A stretch of DNA of 64,000 bases from positions 16,975,444 through 17,039,443 of the forward strand of contig CAKAKS010000004.1 in assembly GCA_916700875.1 (NCBI GenBank), given 5' to 3'. The notes under the pieces are model-generated. The model did not search any database. It saw nothing but the letters and a program-made list of their open reading frames with translations, and was not told the DNA's origin. This document shows, piece by piece, positions 36,825-48,592 of this stretch (within the stretch, counting starts at the first letter, position 1; every line of letters starts with the position of its first letter). This DNA is from Sebastes aleutianus (Eukaryota > Chordata > Actinopteri > Perciformes > Sebastidae). The translations under genes were made by a program, and so were the position numbers.

Positions 36825-37456
36825 TAACGATTTACTATAGGCAAAATGTGACGGACGGCACTAATTTCTGTTGCACTAACGCAACTTGCTAATTTGAGGT
36901 TCTAGCATCATATGGAACCTAAGGAATCTACTGGTACCAACCATGTCATACTAGATTGTCGCAAAGGAGGCTAGGTAACGCTCGAACGGTAACGAAAAAC
37001 TGGCTTGGCCATTTTCAAAGGGGTCCCTTGACCTCTGACCTCAAGTTATGTGAATGTAAATGGGTTCTATGGGTACCCACGAGTCTCCCCTTTACAGACA
37101 TGCCCACTTTATGATAATCACATGCAGTTTTGGGCAAGTCATAGTCAAGTCAGCACACTGACACACTGACAGCTGTTGTTGCCTGTTGGGCTTGAGTTTG
37201 CCATGTTATGATTTGAGCATTTGTCATTGTTTTGTGTCGTTAATTGATATCCAATAATAAATATATACATACATGTTTGCATAAAGCAAGCATATTTGCC
37301 CACTCTCATGGTGAAAAGAGTATTACATTCTTGACAAATCTTCCTTCAGGGTACATTGTGAACAGATGAAAAATGTTTCATTAATCACGATTAACTATGG
37401 ACAATAATGTGATTAATCGCGATTAAATATTAAAAATCAATATGTCACATCAGCCT
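36825..37456 (-). mobile_element. Near full-length hAT MITE, reverse orientation
   Basis: Read on the minus strand from about 37456: an eroded terminus, then AATATTTAATCGCGATTAAT, CACATTATTGTCCATAG, the TTGTCAAGAATGTAATACTC segment, the GAGGTCAAGGGACCCCTTTG segment and TGACATGGTTGGTACCAG, ending near 36825. It is the longest copy of the family in this window (about 630 bp) and contains all modules seen separately in the copies at 11592, 30989 and 38079. It does not code for protein. Confidence 0.8.
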
Positions 37457-38078
37457 AAACACTGCATGAAGAGGTGGATCTGGTCAAATGTAGGACTTGT
37501 AAACTTCGTAGCTTGTGAGTCAAATAGAGAGCACCTTCATAACATCCCAAAATGCTTGGTGTTCATCATTACAAAATGGTTTATTGTACTCATCTATCAT
37601 AATACATGTCACTAAATATAACTCCCCCCTTGCCAGTGATCCCTGAATGCAATCTGACAACTACATAAGCAACTGCTTAAAACAGAGGCTCCTTTTTGTT
37701 AATGCAGTGCACTTATCTAAGATATCCTGGGGCAATGTTGTCTGTGCGGACAATAAATCATGCTGTAAAATCATGTGTGCCGGCCTAGAAACAAATGTAA
37801 GCCTCTGAATGTTTCCATCAGCTTCCGCCTGCAGGTTATTTTCTCGGCGGTTGTACTGAATTTACAGGAAAAGGCTGCTTGCTCAATGAGGTACATGAAA
37901 AAGTAATAAAACAAAAGGGTGATGTCAAAACAATCTAGTGTACGGCAAAACAGGCGGGACATTGCAATGTAATCCTCCAAATAAGGCATGCAATAAATAA
38001 CACCTTTGTGAAGCTTCTTTATTCATTTTCTTCACCACAGCTAATACTCGGGAGGCACATGTAAACAGATACCCTGTC
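37457..38078. other. Unique non-coding sequence
   Basis: No gene or repeat recognised. Confidence 0.5.
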
Positions 38079-38525
38079 TTTTTTCAACTGCGAATTATGC
38101 AGTTTGTCAACATCTGTTTTATCTAATAAGATAGGTTTTCACTCTGTTCATATCTTGTGGTCAGAGGTCAAGGGACCCCTTTGAAAATATCCATCCCAGT
38201 TTTTCCACGTCAAAATTTAGCGTAATTTTAGAGTGTTATTTAGCGTTCTTCCCAACAAGCCAACATGACATGGTACCAATAGATTCTTCAGGTTTTATAG
38301 TTTTATATGATACCATATGAAATGAATCTTCACTCTAGCTTTAAGACTGAGCCCACTACAACCTCTGAAAGACAGGAGAGCAGCTGTCAGTTTGTGAGGA
38401 GGCCAATAAATAATAATAAAATAATACAATTCAAAGATCGATACCTGACATCCATGTATCGACACAATATTGCCACGCATAATATTGTGATACTAAGCTG
38501 TATCGTTTTTTTTCCCCTACCCCTT
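38079..38525 (+). mobile_element. 5'-truncated hAT MITE, ends of the 11592 type
   Basis: It starts within the interior (TTTTTTCAACTGCGAATTAT, then CAGTTTGTCAACATCTG), runs through TGACATGGTACCAATAG and CCACTACAACCTCTGAAAG, and ends with GATCGATACCTGACATCC, ATATTGTGATACTAAGC and a decayed CCCCTACCCC terminus. Interior and right end match 11592-12129; the left end is missing. The 145-codon ORF that crosses the right boundary (38307-38744) is spurious. Confidence 0.75.
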
Positions 38526-40018
38526 GTACTGAGGATTGTGGTAATGTTGGCATCCATGAACATGTGGATGTTGATGTCATATAGTAGTAAAGTCAAATTG
38601 ATGTTTACACTATTTATTACGGTGCTGTGCTCTCCCCGTATTTTGTATTACCTTGAGATGTGTGTTGAGATGTCTTCTATTGTTTCACCTGTAGTCTTTC
38701 GTATATATATGGTAGCATTCAGTTTCCCCCCGGGGGATTCATAAAGCATTTTGTATCGTACACCAATAAGCGGTGTGTGGAAAATGCCACTCTCTGATCT
38801 TGATAACAGCTAAACAGCACAATTTATCAAGATATGCTGGGCTTCTTCCGTCATCTTTCTTTTTTTATTCTGTTCTTTTTTCTATTTCTTTTTTGTCTGC
38901 TTTAGGCATTTTGGTGCAATGCATCCACCCTCTATGTTAGACCCTATCCAGATTTGCACCCAGCATGGTTTGCAACACCAATACAAATGAAATTGTATTT
39001 CTTATCTTGCTAGATGCATGCATGTGGCTAAGAGCGAATAAAATTGTATACATTTCATCCATCTAGATGTGACTGTGAAATAACAAGAGTAAATGGGGCC
39101 AGATAGACTGAGCAACTTTACCTCCACAAACACAGACCATGTTGCCTTTAACGTCCAAGTGAAATGTAAAGCAATGGCAGGAAATCTAGTTCATTTTTTT
39201 TATTTAACCGACAACTGTAATTTGAGGCACTTTGCTGTGATCGCCGGAAGACTGTCCACAATCTCCTTGTGCTACAGTGAGCTCCCTCCCACTCTTTATG
39301 ACAAAACGAAGTGCTGCTCCTAGTTCACACTTCATTACCCACAGTAATGCCTCAGCACAATGATGTATGGAACTCTTCTCACTCCCAGACTTGCTTCTGG
39401 CAGGAATGGCTCAACAAACTTGTAAAAGCGCTGCAACAAAAGTGTTTCAAACAACTTATATTTCCTCTCAAGACTTGGGCAAAGACTAGGTTATGACACC
39501 GCTCTTTGTATTGGCGTGGACATATCTATTCTGGATTTAAAAAATGTGTCAATTTGAGATGGTATGTCTCATCATGAACAACAGTTCAGTAAACACTCAC
39601 CACTACAATAAAGTCCAAGTCTAAAGGAATGTTGGATGAACATACAGTATACAGTGAACAGTAAATAGATTGTGTTGTGATAATCGAAAAGATAGTTACT
39701 TTAAAGCTGTGTGTAAGTTTATGTACTTGTAATTGCTTCAGATCTTCATTCTACACCTGCACATTAATGGCTCTCAATGAAGTCTCTTGGGAATACATAA
39801 ATACATTTATAAATACTTTAATTTTGTCCAGGCCCTTTACTACAAGGACTGAATTTCCTTCAATATATCTTTGAGTTTTTTTTGCTGCATCATTTATCTA
39901 CATTTAGTAAGATAATATCAGCCGATATATCAACCCAGCCAATTTGTCGTTCAGGTTTTACAGTGAATAATGTTTAAATATTCCTATTTATATCATTTAT
40001 AACTGTTAGTTGCAAGAA
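38526..40018. other. Unique non-coding sequence
   Basis: I recognise no gene. A short GCCGATATATCAACCC piece at about 39920-39940 may be a relic of a hAT-type repeat. Confidence 0.5.
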
Positions 40019-40600
40019 TAGACTGTATATAAGAAGTGTACATAGCCATCGTGACGTCACCCATTGGTGTGTGGACTAAGGTTTTCAAGCCTCGTTCGTC
40101 ATTTTGGCCGTCATTTTGGTTTTTTTTGGAACCAGACGTGACACGAGAGGGTGGAGTTAAGTACTACCGATGTTACAATTAACTTCCATTACTGAAAACA
40201 CACTGTGAAAGGGTTAAAGTTGTAGGATGAAAACACAGACAACACCCAAACCGGAAAACGCTGTGGGAGCGACCTGTCAATCACAAGGTAGCCACACCCT
40301 AAAGCATACCCATACTGCTTTATGGTCTATTTGACTCTAAATGGGACCATAATTTACTAAATGAACATCATGCTGTATTGAAGAAGACTTGAAACTAGCA
40401 ATTGAGACCATAAACTCATGTTTACAATTTTTACTGAGGTAATAAATCAAGAAAGAAGTAGGGATATTTTCTCATAGATACAATCGGACTTCTTTTTGCA
40501 ACCAGAGGAGTCCCCCCCCTGCTGGCTATTAGAAAAAAATGCAAGTTTAAGGCACTTCTGCATTGGCTTCACTTGCCGCCTGGTTGCAAGTGGGATCTAT
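40019..40600 (+). mobile_element. Dispersed teleost repeat (TAGACTGTATATAA type)
   Basis: TAGACTGTATATAAGAAGTG, the CATCGTGACGTCACCCATTG segment, GGAACCAGACGTGACACGAG, GGGAGCGACCTGTCAATCAC and a distal CCTGCTGGCTATTAGAAAAA, AAGTTTAAGGCACTTCTGC, GGCTTCACTTGCC occur in the order I associate with a common percomorph interspersed repeat. Class is uncertain and there is no coding capacity. The CGTGACGTCACC core is a CRE-like palindrome (TGACGTCA). Confidence 0.65.
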
Positions 40601-40686
40601 ACATTTACACATCAAAAAGCATTTCTTTTTTTGAAGTGACTTCTTAACTATGCCATACAGTTTGATGTTAAAAATATGACGTTGCA

Positions 40687-40838
40687 CATTCCCAGGTGGC
40701 TAATCTTTCTTATTAATATACACACAGTGTTGCCTCCTGACACATTTCTCTGCACTGCCGTGAATACTGTATGTGATTTGAGCACTTGGCCGTGGTTTAG
40801 TTAGTTTCACAAGCATGAACATGAAAACCCCTGACACT
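40687..40838 (+). repeat. Left arm of a 150-bp inverted duplication
   Basis: From CATTCCCAGGTGGCTAATCT to CATGAAAACCCCTGACACT this matches the reverse complement of 43296-43444. By hand alignment there are about 16 mismatches and one 3-nt gap, roughly 89% identity. Similarity stops abruptly at the inner side and fades on the outer side. No third copy was noticed in the window. Confidence 0.85.
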
Positions 40839-42242
40839 ACAGTAATTCAGAGTTTCAGTGCAACTTGCAGTTTTTCTCACCTGTTCAGTCTCCCTCTTTC
40901 AACTAGTCCTTTCCGTCAATCACCCGAAAGAGCCCGCACTGGGCAAAGTTAATTGGAAGTGTGTGTAGTAGACCGAATAAAATGTAGATTGAAGACACCA
41001 TAACAAAGATAAAGAGGAGCTGGGTGAGAATACAACCTTTTATGGATAACGATCTTTGGAAAGTCCTTCAACTTGTTTATGTAAATAATCAAATTTCCAT
41101 CTGTTTATCTAGGTTCATTTTCCACAGATTTACAAATTTATATCCAAAAATTAGGCATCCATATATCCTTATTGTAATATCTAAAATGTTAAATTTCTTG
41201 AATATAAGAAAATATAATTATTACTGAAATTCAATATAATGCATGATAAATAGTATTCTGAGAGCTTGTTAAAACGTCTAGACATGAAAATGACTGTACT
41301 CAGTGAGGAAGCAGACAATTTTAATAGTGAAATGCTGTATGCGTTTCCAACCTCAGCTAATTATAATCATCATAACCCACAACCCTGCAGTATTTCATTC
41401 TATTCATCTAATAGGGACTGATTTAGACCTCGAATGCTGCACGAATACGAACATCCTGATAGGATGAAAAAAAAGCAGGAGTACTGTATAGATACAAAAA
41501 AGTATAAATTGTCATGTGAAAAGACACAATTACAGTACTTTCTGAGGGAGAGACAGACACATGGAATTCTCCTTTAACATTATTATTTCGCCATAAAAAT
41601 GTGACTATCAATCCCATCAGCCGGGAAAACTGAAGCGGAGTAAATTGGAAAAGTAGCTGGCTTCAATTCCATTTTACCAAAAACATCTCAACGAACATTT
41701 TCACGTGAATACTTAACTTCTACCGGAGAATAATGGGAGTTGCGTGAGAAGTTGTGAAAACCTCATTAAAATGTTTTGCAGCGTTTGTCAACAGAGCACG
41801 TGGAAGATCATGATGGGTAATTGAGATGATGTGTACTGCACCAGGATTGACTGAAGTAGCAAAGACTGTGCTCTGTGCAAGCCGCATGATTTTCCCTTTT
41901 TTAAGACAATGGAGAGCAATTATGTTAAATGATCCTCAACCAGGGACAATGAAGCTGAAATCCCATCCCTAGACCTTTAGTGGTGCAATATGTCATGATG
42001 AACTGGGCTTACAAAATCAGCAGTTTGGACACAAAAATGATGACGTATTACAAACTTCTGAATAATATACTGAGGAAAAAAAACAACTAAACTGAAAATA
42101 TGCAACGATGTCAGGTTGGACTGCTTCTTCTCTCCTCCAGTTGAGACAGAGGCTCCAATAGTGTGTTGCATTAAGTGCATCGATCTACATGCCGTATCTA
42201 TAGGCCGTGACACCCGTATGGTTCGGCCCAAATACACAAACC
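40839..42242. other. Unassigned sequence between inverted arms
   Basis: I recognise no gene. CCCATCCCTA near 41964 and GGCCGTGACACCCGTATGGT near 42205 look like scraps of hAT-type termini. No transposase reading frame was found. Confidence 0.4.
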
Positions 42243-42754
42243 CAGGGTTTCCGCTAGTGTATTGCAAGTCCGTCGGCATCGTGATTTATGTATTTCTAAG
42301 ATGTTTTTGTGTTATAAAATGTGTTATACAGGTAGAGAATTCCTTTAAGGATTAACTCAATGTGTAGCTTGTGTGCTTAACGTTAGCGAGTGTTGGTGTG
42401 TGCAGTCAAGAGAGAGAGACATAGGGAGAGTGTACGTGTGTGTGATGGATGGTGAGTATGAAGTTAACAGTAACATTATAGCTGTGAATGTAGCAGTGCA
42501 GTGTGTACAGGCTGTCAGTTAATGATTGCTACAACTCCCAGGCCTAAGTACCGGGTCTTGCTTTTCTCCTGCAGATTAAAGTGAAGGGGGTTTGCCCCGA
42601 AGAACAACGACTCAGGCTCGCTCGCTTAAGGTGGGCTGACCTTTAAGGTCAACCAGCTATTCTCATTTTAGTGACAAGCCACTCCTCCGAGTTTTGGTCA
42701 GCACCCACCGACACTTGGCTGCCGGTACTAACAACTTTTCTGGTGGAAACCCTG
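42243..42754 (+). mobile_element. Non-autonomous hAT element (CAGGGTTTCCGC type)
   Basis: The ends are CAGGGTTTCCGCTAGTG and, read inward from the right, CAGGGTTTCCACCAGAAAAG, an inverted pair of at least 10 bp. The interior shares TTAAAGTGAAGGGGGTT, GACTCAGGCTCGCT and GGTGGGCTGACCTTTAAGG with 25561-25958. The flanking octamers (CACAAACC, CGAACTGT) do not match convincingly, so the target duplication has eroded or an end is misplaced. It lies between the two arms of the 40687/43296 inverted repeat. Confidence 0.72.
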
Positions 42755-43295
42755 CGAACTGTTACAGCCCTACTACGCACACATATGCTGGAGAATAGCA
42801 TAATATAAATTTACGTTCTTTCTTGCTACATCATCAAGACATCAATTTAATCACCAACTTGGCTCACTTATTGTCTTTTCAGGGTGGGTTTAGTGAGGGG
42901 ACAACATGTAATGAGGGTTAAAAAAGAACATCAGTTTGATCAGGGAAACGGCACAAAGACCTTCATTTTTTCTTTAATTGTTCTACAAGCTCTAGACCTC
43001 CAGTTGACAACACCAGTGTGAAGCAAAGTTATGCTTTTTGGCAGATATAGATCATATTCTCAGCATCTAATGACACCATTTCAAAGAATCACAGACAGAT
43101 AATCAGTGGTACAGTATGAAAAGAGTAGATGGGTTGGATATGTCTGCCTTTCTAGGTTTGCTGGATTAAAAATATTGACTACTGACTAGTTATTTCCTTC
43201 CACCCACACGCCAAGCATATGTGCATATCAGCTGTCAGCTGGTTCACTTTGGTGTGTGTTGAACGTGCAATTTTGAAAAAACGAGGCGAGGCAAC
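42755..43295. other. Unassigned sequence
   Basis: Nothing recognisable. Confidence 0.45.
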
Positions 43296-43444
43296 AGTGT
43301 CAGGGATTTTCATGTTCATGGTTGTGAAACTAACTAAACCACAGCCAAGTGCTAGAATCACATACAGTAGTCACGGGACTATAGATAAATGTGTCAGGAT
43401 GCAACACAGTATGTGTATTAACAAAGATTAGCCACCTGGGAATG
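43296..43444 (-). repeat. Right arm of the 150-bp inverted duplication
   Basis: Inverted, diverged copy of 40687-40838. The pair encloses 2457 bp. This could be the long terminal inverted repeat of a degraded DNA transposon of about 2.76 kb, two independent insertions of one MITE, or an inverted segmental duplication of unique sequence. The outer limits (CATTCCC...GGGAATG) are the best-defined ends. Confidence 0.85.
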
Positions 43445-46400
43445 CATACAGCATATTTTATACCATATACCATATTTGCTATTGCTTAGTTGAGGCAACA
43501 TAAGGTGTGATCAGTCAGACTTTGTCAGCACAACAGTTTTAGATCTTTGAGGTTGGCGTGGTGTCAGCATGGACCTAATGGAAAACGTTTTATCATTCTC
43601 AGACAAAATGATATCCAATAATTCCACTCACATTTTTATAGCATTAACTGTACAGAAGAACAGGTGTCAAAGGTTGTAATATCTAAATTATTTTTGTGCT
43701 TCTCCATTTATTTTTCCATTAATTCATTTCTACACCTGCTAATCCTTACATGGTCGCAGTGGCATTGTAGTTAACTTTCATTTATGTGAACATTTCAGCA
43801 TGTAAATTTCAAGTAATAGTGCTGCATTTATAAATGTCAGCTCTGAAGGTTGTGCAAATATGCTCAGAACACAAATGCAGGACCTGTAACCTCAGAATAT
43901 ACTGAAATAATGCTACTTCAGCTATAAATTTGAAGTGGAGAAACAGTTTGGACCACTGTAGAGGCAGCACACGTCTGTCACAGCCTAATACCAGCTACAA
44001 CTCAGCTGAGATCAAATACTGCCGATTATCCTTCCATTAACCTACAAAGGCCTCCAAACAACGGTCACATGACAGCATCAAAGTAAGTCTTATAATAGCT
44101 CTTTGTTGGCTCTGAAAGCTGGAGAAGGCTGAGAATAACAATTATTCTTAACAGTGGATGGAGCTAGTCGACAACCTAATTAGAGGGTCAGGATGTGTGT
44201 GGGCACTTAATTGCACAAAGATACTAATCTTGTTTGAGTTATTAAAATATTGTGTTGAAATATTTTTGTGCTTTTGAGAAATAATTAGTTATTTTCATGC
44301 TTGCCAGAGGGGATTTGCCTATCCCCAAAATCGGGTAAAATCCTGATGGAAAGCTTGGAACGGATAATTGGCAATGATTATTGATGGTGAATCATGTGAT
44401 TGTTATTATTATTACATTTGCAAATCAACATCAGCACATGCCCTGAACAAATCCTGTACTATGTGGGCTACCCCAGAGACTACAGCACAAACAGCAAATG
44501 AAACCTTTGCAGAAGATTGACATGGAGCAAGAGGAAAAAGTGGTTTGAAGTTTGCATTAATGGGCTCGGCCAGTTGTGTATGGTTGCATTGCAATCCTGA
44601 TCCAAGGAAGATGAACAACAGGAGAAACGCACTTTGAGACCAAAGGGGCGGAATATGCTGCAGACAACAGACTGGAAGTCCTGGACAACAGAATTGGAGC
44701 ACACCCATCCTATGCCATACATCAGCCCCTGGGGCGGGCCGCTCTGTGAGAGAGCTGGTGCCATTTCCAGGGCAACTGGGATTGTTAGAACTCTGAGAAA
44801 CAGCAAACCAGGGAGCAGAGGTTGTAAGGCAAGCCAGTTGCTTATGTTTAGCTTCCCGTCTGGGTCAGAGATCCTTCCTGAAGGCTGGTAGAGATTTTAC
44901 AATAAGAGAAGAGAGATTATAGTATTTCCGCCTCTTTAGTGGTGGTGGTACCGAGCCAGGGGAGGATCAGACGATGTCGCTCTCAGAGACCCGGGAGGGT
45001 TCTGCAGTCAGTGAGTTGAAGAAGTGAGCACAAGCCTCTGGTGTAGTGTGACAATCTGGAAGATCGAGACAAAGGAACACTGATAGGCTAAAGGCAATAT
45101 TAGAAGTAGGAAAGTAGCAGGGCTCCTGGCTAACTGGTTGCACCTAGTCTACAACAGCAAACAGCTGACCGCCATAACAGCTGGTAATTTGTTCACACCA
45201 GCCTAGAAGCTAACAGCTGTTCTGCAGCACTAGCAAGCAGTCCTGAATGCTGATGAAATCTTCATTTCAGGTGATCCAAAATCAGGTAATCCAACAGTAA
45301 CGCATTTCAAACAGTCCAAAAATCCAACAGCAGACAAACGAGGAAGCGTGTGTTTTGGCATGTGTGTCATTAAGAATGACTGTCCCAAAACAGACAGGCA
45401 CTCTGAACACTTTTAATTATCTAATTATCCATCTGCTGGTGCCTTTTTTACAGTCAGAACTAGTGAAGTGTCAAGCACTGACTTTCACTCGGTTTTCTCC
45501 TTTCCAAAATCCTTTAGGTTTTTTACTTTGTGTAGAGCCTTCAGCGTGAGAAAAAGTTGCTCAGTGCTGACTGAAGGATCAAAGGACCTGCTGTGTGTAC
45601 CTAAATATAAAGAAGCACGGGTCAATCAAAACTGAGCTGCTTTTTGAAAATAAGGGGATGATGCTTAATCATGTTGCAGCTGATATTTGTGCATTTCTGT
45701 CAGGCTGTCTGACTGCCTTACCCACTGGATTAGGCACTTGACTGAAAACCAGTATTGGCCCATTTAACCTTGTATCCTAGCAGCCAATTGCAACTCATTG
45801 TAAATGAGTACAAGAGCATCTCGCCCTGCTGTATTATACATTAAATTAAAGCCTGAGCACTGAAATGTGTGCCTCATAACTGAACAAGCAGCTCTCTTTG
45901 TAGCTTTGCAGTGCAGTGGCAAATGATTTGTTGTTGTTGTTTTGTTGTGCTCAGTGTGGTGAAAAGATGATGGAGGCTGACAACAGCGACTTTTGATATT
46001 TGCACGTAGCCAAAAATTTTGTTTGGTTCATTAGCAGTGTTCCTCATGTATGTCAAGATTCATCCCTGGGTTGGCAATAAATTTGCGTGTTTACCCAACT
46101 GAACTCATAGTTGGCTTGATGATTTTTTTTTTTCCTCCCATAGGCACAGTGCAGATCAGTAAAATCATTCCTCAACCATTGCAATGCTTTGAAGGCCTGC
46201 TCTACCATGTCTCTCAGATCTGACTGGATGCTCTACAACAAGTTTGTGTGACCAGATCTTAAATTCAAATTCAGCATCCAGCCCCTATCCAGAGCAGTTA
46301 GTCTCTATTGTTAGCACTTCACACATTAGCATTCGACTTATTATCATACCCAAAGGTGGTACCGTGGATCAAAGGCAAGGATGTACTGTTTAATATTTCT

Positions 46401-47806
46401 GCCTCATTACAGTATAAGGGCTTTTGATTACTGGCCTTTGTGTGCCTCTGTCAATTTGAGGCAGTGATGTCCTTTGCTGTTCAGCAGGAAGTGCAATATT
46501 AATAGCAGCAGAGCTTCTCCCCTGAATTAGGGAAGCACTCCGCGGTGCAACACACCGAGTTTCAGGCAGTGCAAGTCCTGTAATTGGTCTTCATATGTCA
46601 CCTGCTTGACTTTATGTCACATGTTCTCCCTTTGGGAAAACTACTGTACCCATTAAACTTATCTCACTGTCTATATTAATCTCACCTTTTCAATGTAATG
46701 ATCCAGTGTTTCACGTTCGACACACTGAATCACTGTAATGACCATGTCACCTACTCAAACCGGTGTTCTTAATGGACCAAATGACATTCTTTAAATAGAC
46801 ACAAATGCACAAACCAACTGTGTAAATAAGTCATTTCCACCTTTTTTAAAAACAGTCTGCATGCTTGCTAGTTAGTTACTTTGCATTTAAAACAAAAACA
46901 ACAACACAGTAAAGGTAATTTTGTAGGTCTACGAAAAGTGTAATATTAATAAGGTGCAAAAAGCAAAGATTAATATATTCAGCTTGCCCCCGTGCCTTTT
47001 AAGTAAGAAGCACTGACTAATTTCACCTGAACCCAGGCTTCTGCTTAACGGATCACAACGTGCTGTCAGTGAGCAGGAAGAGTACAATCTAACCCCCTTG
47101 TCAGTATTATGCATATGAGCCCATTATCTGCTCATTCGCAGCACTGTGAGGATACATTTACAGTACCTGCTCCGGAGCATCCCCCTGCTCTTCTGTGAGA
47201 GCCAGAGCAAACTGACACTCTCCAGCTGCCTATATACTGGTCCTATATGCTTGAGTAATTAGAGGAAGAGGACTGGGCTAGCATGAAGGTTGTTATTGTT
47301 TACCGTGGTTGAATAAACAGTGTGATGAGATGGGCTGGCTGACTGATGGGGCAAGAACTACCCCGGTGTCAATGCATCGATTCAGGCGCGCTCAAGCCGA
47401 TGAAGCAAAAAGCTCCCACCTCCCCCCCACCCTCAACAATCTATTACTAAGCTGCAAATATTGCCTTTCGCTGGTATATTATTTCCACCACATGGTAATG
47501 CGAGCATGTGCCACATTTGCTACAGAGAAAATAACCACCTGCTCGATCTACCATTTGCCATTACCGCATTGATGGTATAAGCTTAGGGACTTCTGTTAAA
47601 GCCTAGAGTAATTATCTGATAGAGTGCTCGCTTTGGCTTTAGAAGAAAAAAGGTCAAGGATGTATGGAACACCGCTGCCCTACAAGATACCACAGAGACT
47701 CCTCCACCACCTGCTCCTCTTACTCTTCTAGGCCTGGGTGCTCTGAAAATCCTGCAAAGGAGTTGTTTTCACACCGGAGAAATCAATTGTCCATGTCCCT
47801 GCATAG
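43445..47806. other. Long unique block, no recognised gene
   Basis: About 4.4 kb. The region 44480-44900 has overlapping ORFs of 85-108 codons on both strands with no motif. The stretches 46440-46620 and 47030-47160 are complex and repeat-free and could be regulatory. An exon-like TTTTTTTTCCTCCCATAG at about 46128-46144 is not followed by an open frame with a donor. Confidence 0.45.
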
Positions 47807-48019
47807 TCGAGCTGCACAATGAATCAAAAACGAAGTTTCGCAATATGGCCTACTGCAATTTTCAAATCGCAGGAGGCACAATATATGTTAAAGGTGAAAT
47901 GTGTGTCAAAATACTATTTTAAGTAGTATTTAGCAAAATAATATCGCAAATCATATCGCAATTGCAATATCAGTCAAACTAATCACAATTACATATATTC
48001 TCAAAATCGTGCAGCTCTA
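47807..48019 (-). mobile_element. Decayed hAT MITE, same family as 21414-21727
   Basis: The ends are TCGAGCTGCACAATG (left) and, inward from the right, TAGAGCTGCACGATTTTG. The interior contains CTACTGCAATTTTCAAATCG and ATATCGCAATTGCAATATC, the inverse of the 21414 copy. The flanks (CTGCATAG, ATGCAGTG) resemble each other only weakly. Confidence 0.75.
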
Positions 48020-48561
48020 ATGCAGTGTATTTTTTTTTAAAAGAGCCAATAATTCTGCTCTTCAAATTTTGGTTGACTATGACATATTGTAATAATCTGA
48101 TAAACATATATGTGAAAAAAAAAACAATTGCATCTTATGAAGTCATCATTCAATCATTTTTAGATCAGCTGTCAAAAAAAAATGCCCGTTTCCCATGGCA
48201 GATTGAAGATTGAAGCCAATTCTTATCAAGCCACATAGATTAATACCGAGCTAATCCCAAATGAAATAACCTCATCTGAAGCACAGCATGGGGGAGCTAT
48301 GGTAGTATAACTACAGCATGGAGGGTGTGCTATATATGCCAGATCCACAAGCTTTCATTAGCTGCAGATATGAAATTGCATGTACTGAAGCAGTAGACAG
48401 GACGTCGTCAGGTGCCAATTAGAACTTTGCGAGGGGAAAAGCAATTAGGTTTTTATCTGATTCTTAAAGACACATTCTTATAGGTAAAATCATAAGGCAG
48501 CGTACAGCGGTATCTCGGAACAAGGTACACTTGCACAAACTTAAAATAATCTCAAATAATG
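48020..48561. other. Unique non-coding sequence
   Basis: No gene or repeat recognised beyond A/T runs (48034-48041, 48115-48123). Confidence 0.5.

Positions 48562-48589
<28 letters not shown>
48562..48589. repeat. (CT)14 microsatellite
   Basis: Uninterrupted dinucleotide run of 28 bp, the longest perfect dinucleotide array noticed in the window and likely polymorphic. Confidence 0.95.

Positions 48590-48592
<3 letters not shown>

Noticed and set aside
38307..38744. 145-codon ORF, the longest in the window
   Set aside because: It crosses the right end of a hAT MITE into unrelated sequence, so the frame is accidental; no domain or splice context.
41777..41815. GTTTTGCAG acceptor followed by GGTAATTGAG
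   Set aside because: No frame continues convincingly; an isolated splice-like match.
44412..44891. ORFs of 85-108 codons on both strands in a GC-richer patch
   Set aside because: No known motif, and both strands are open only because of composition; kept as unique sequence.
46682..46755. CAGTGTTTCACGTTCGACACACTG imperfect palindrome
   Set aside because: Arms are short and mismatched; within the range of chance in 64 kb.
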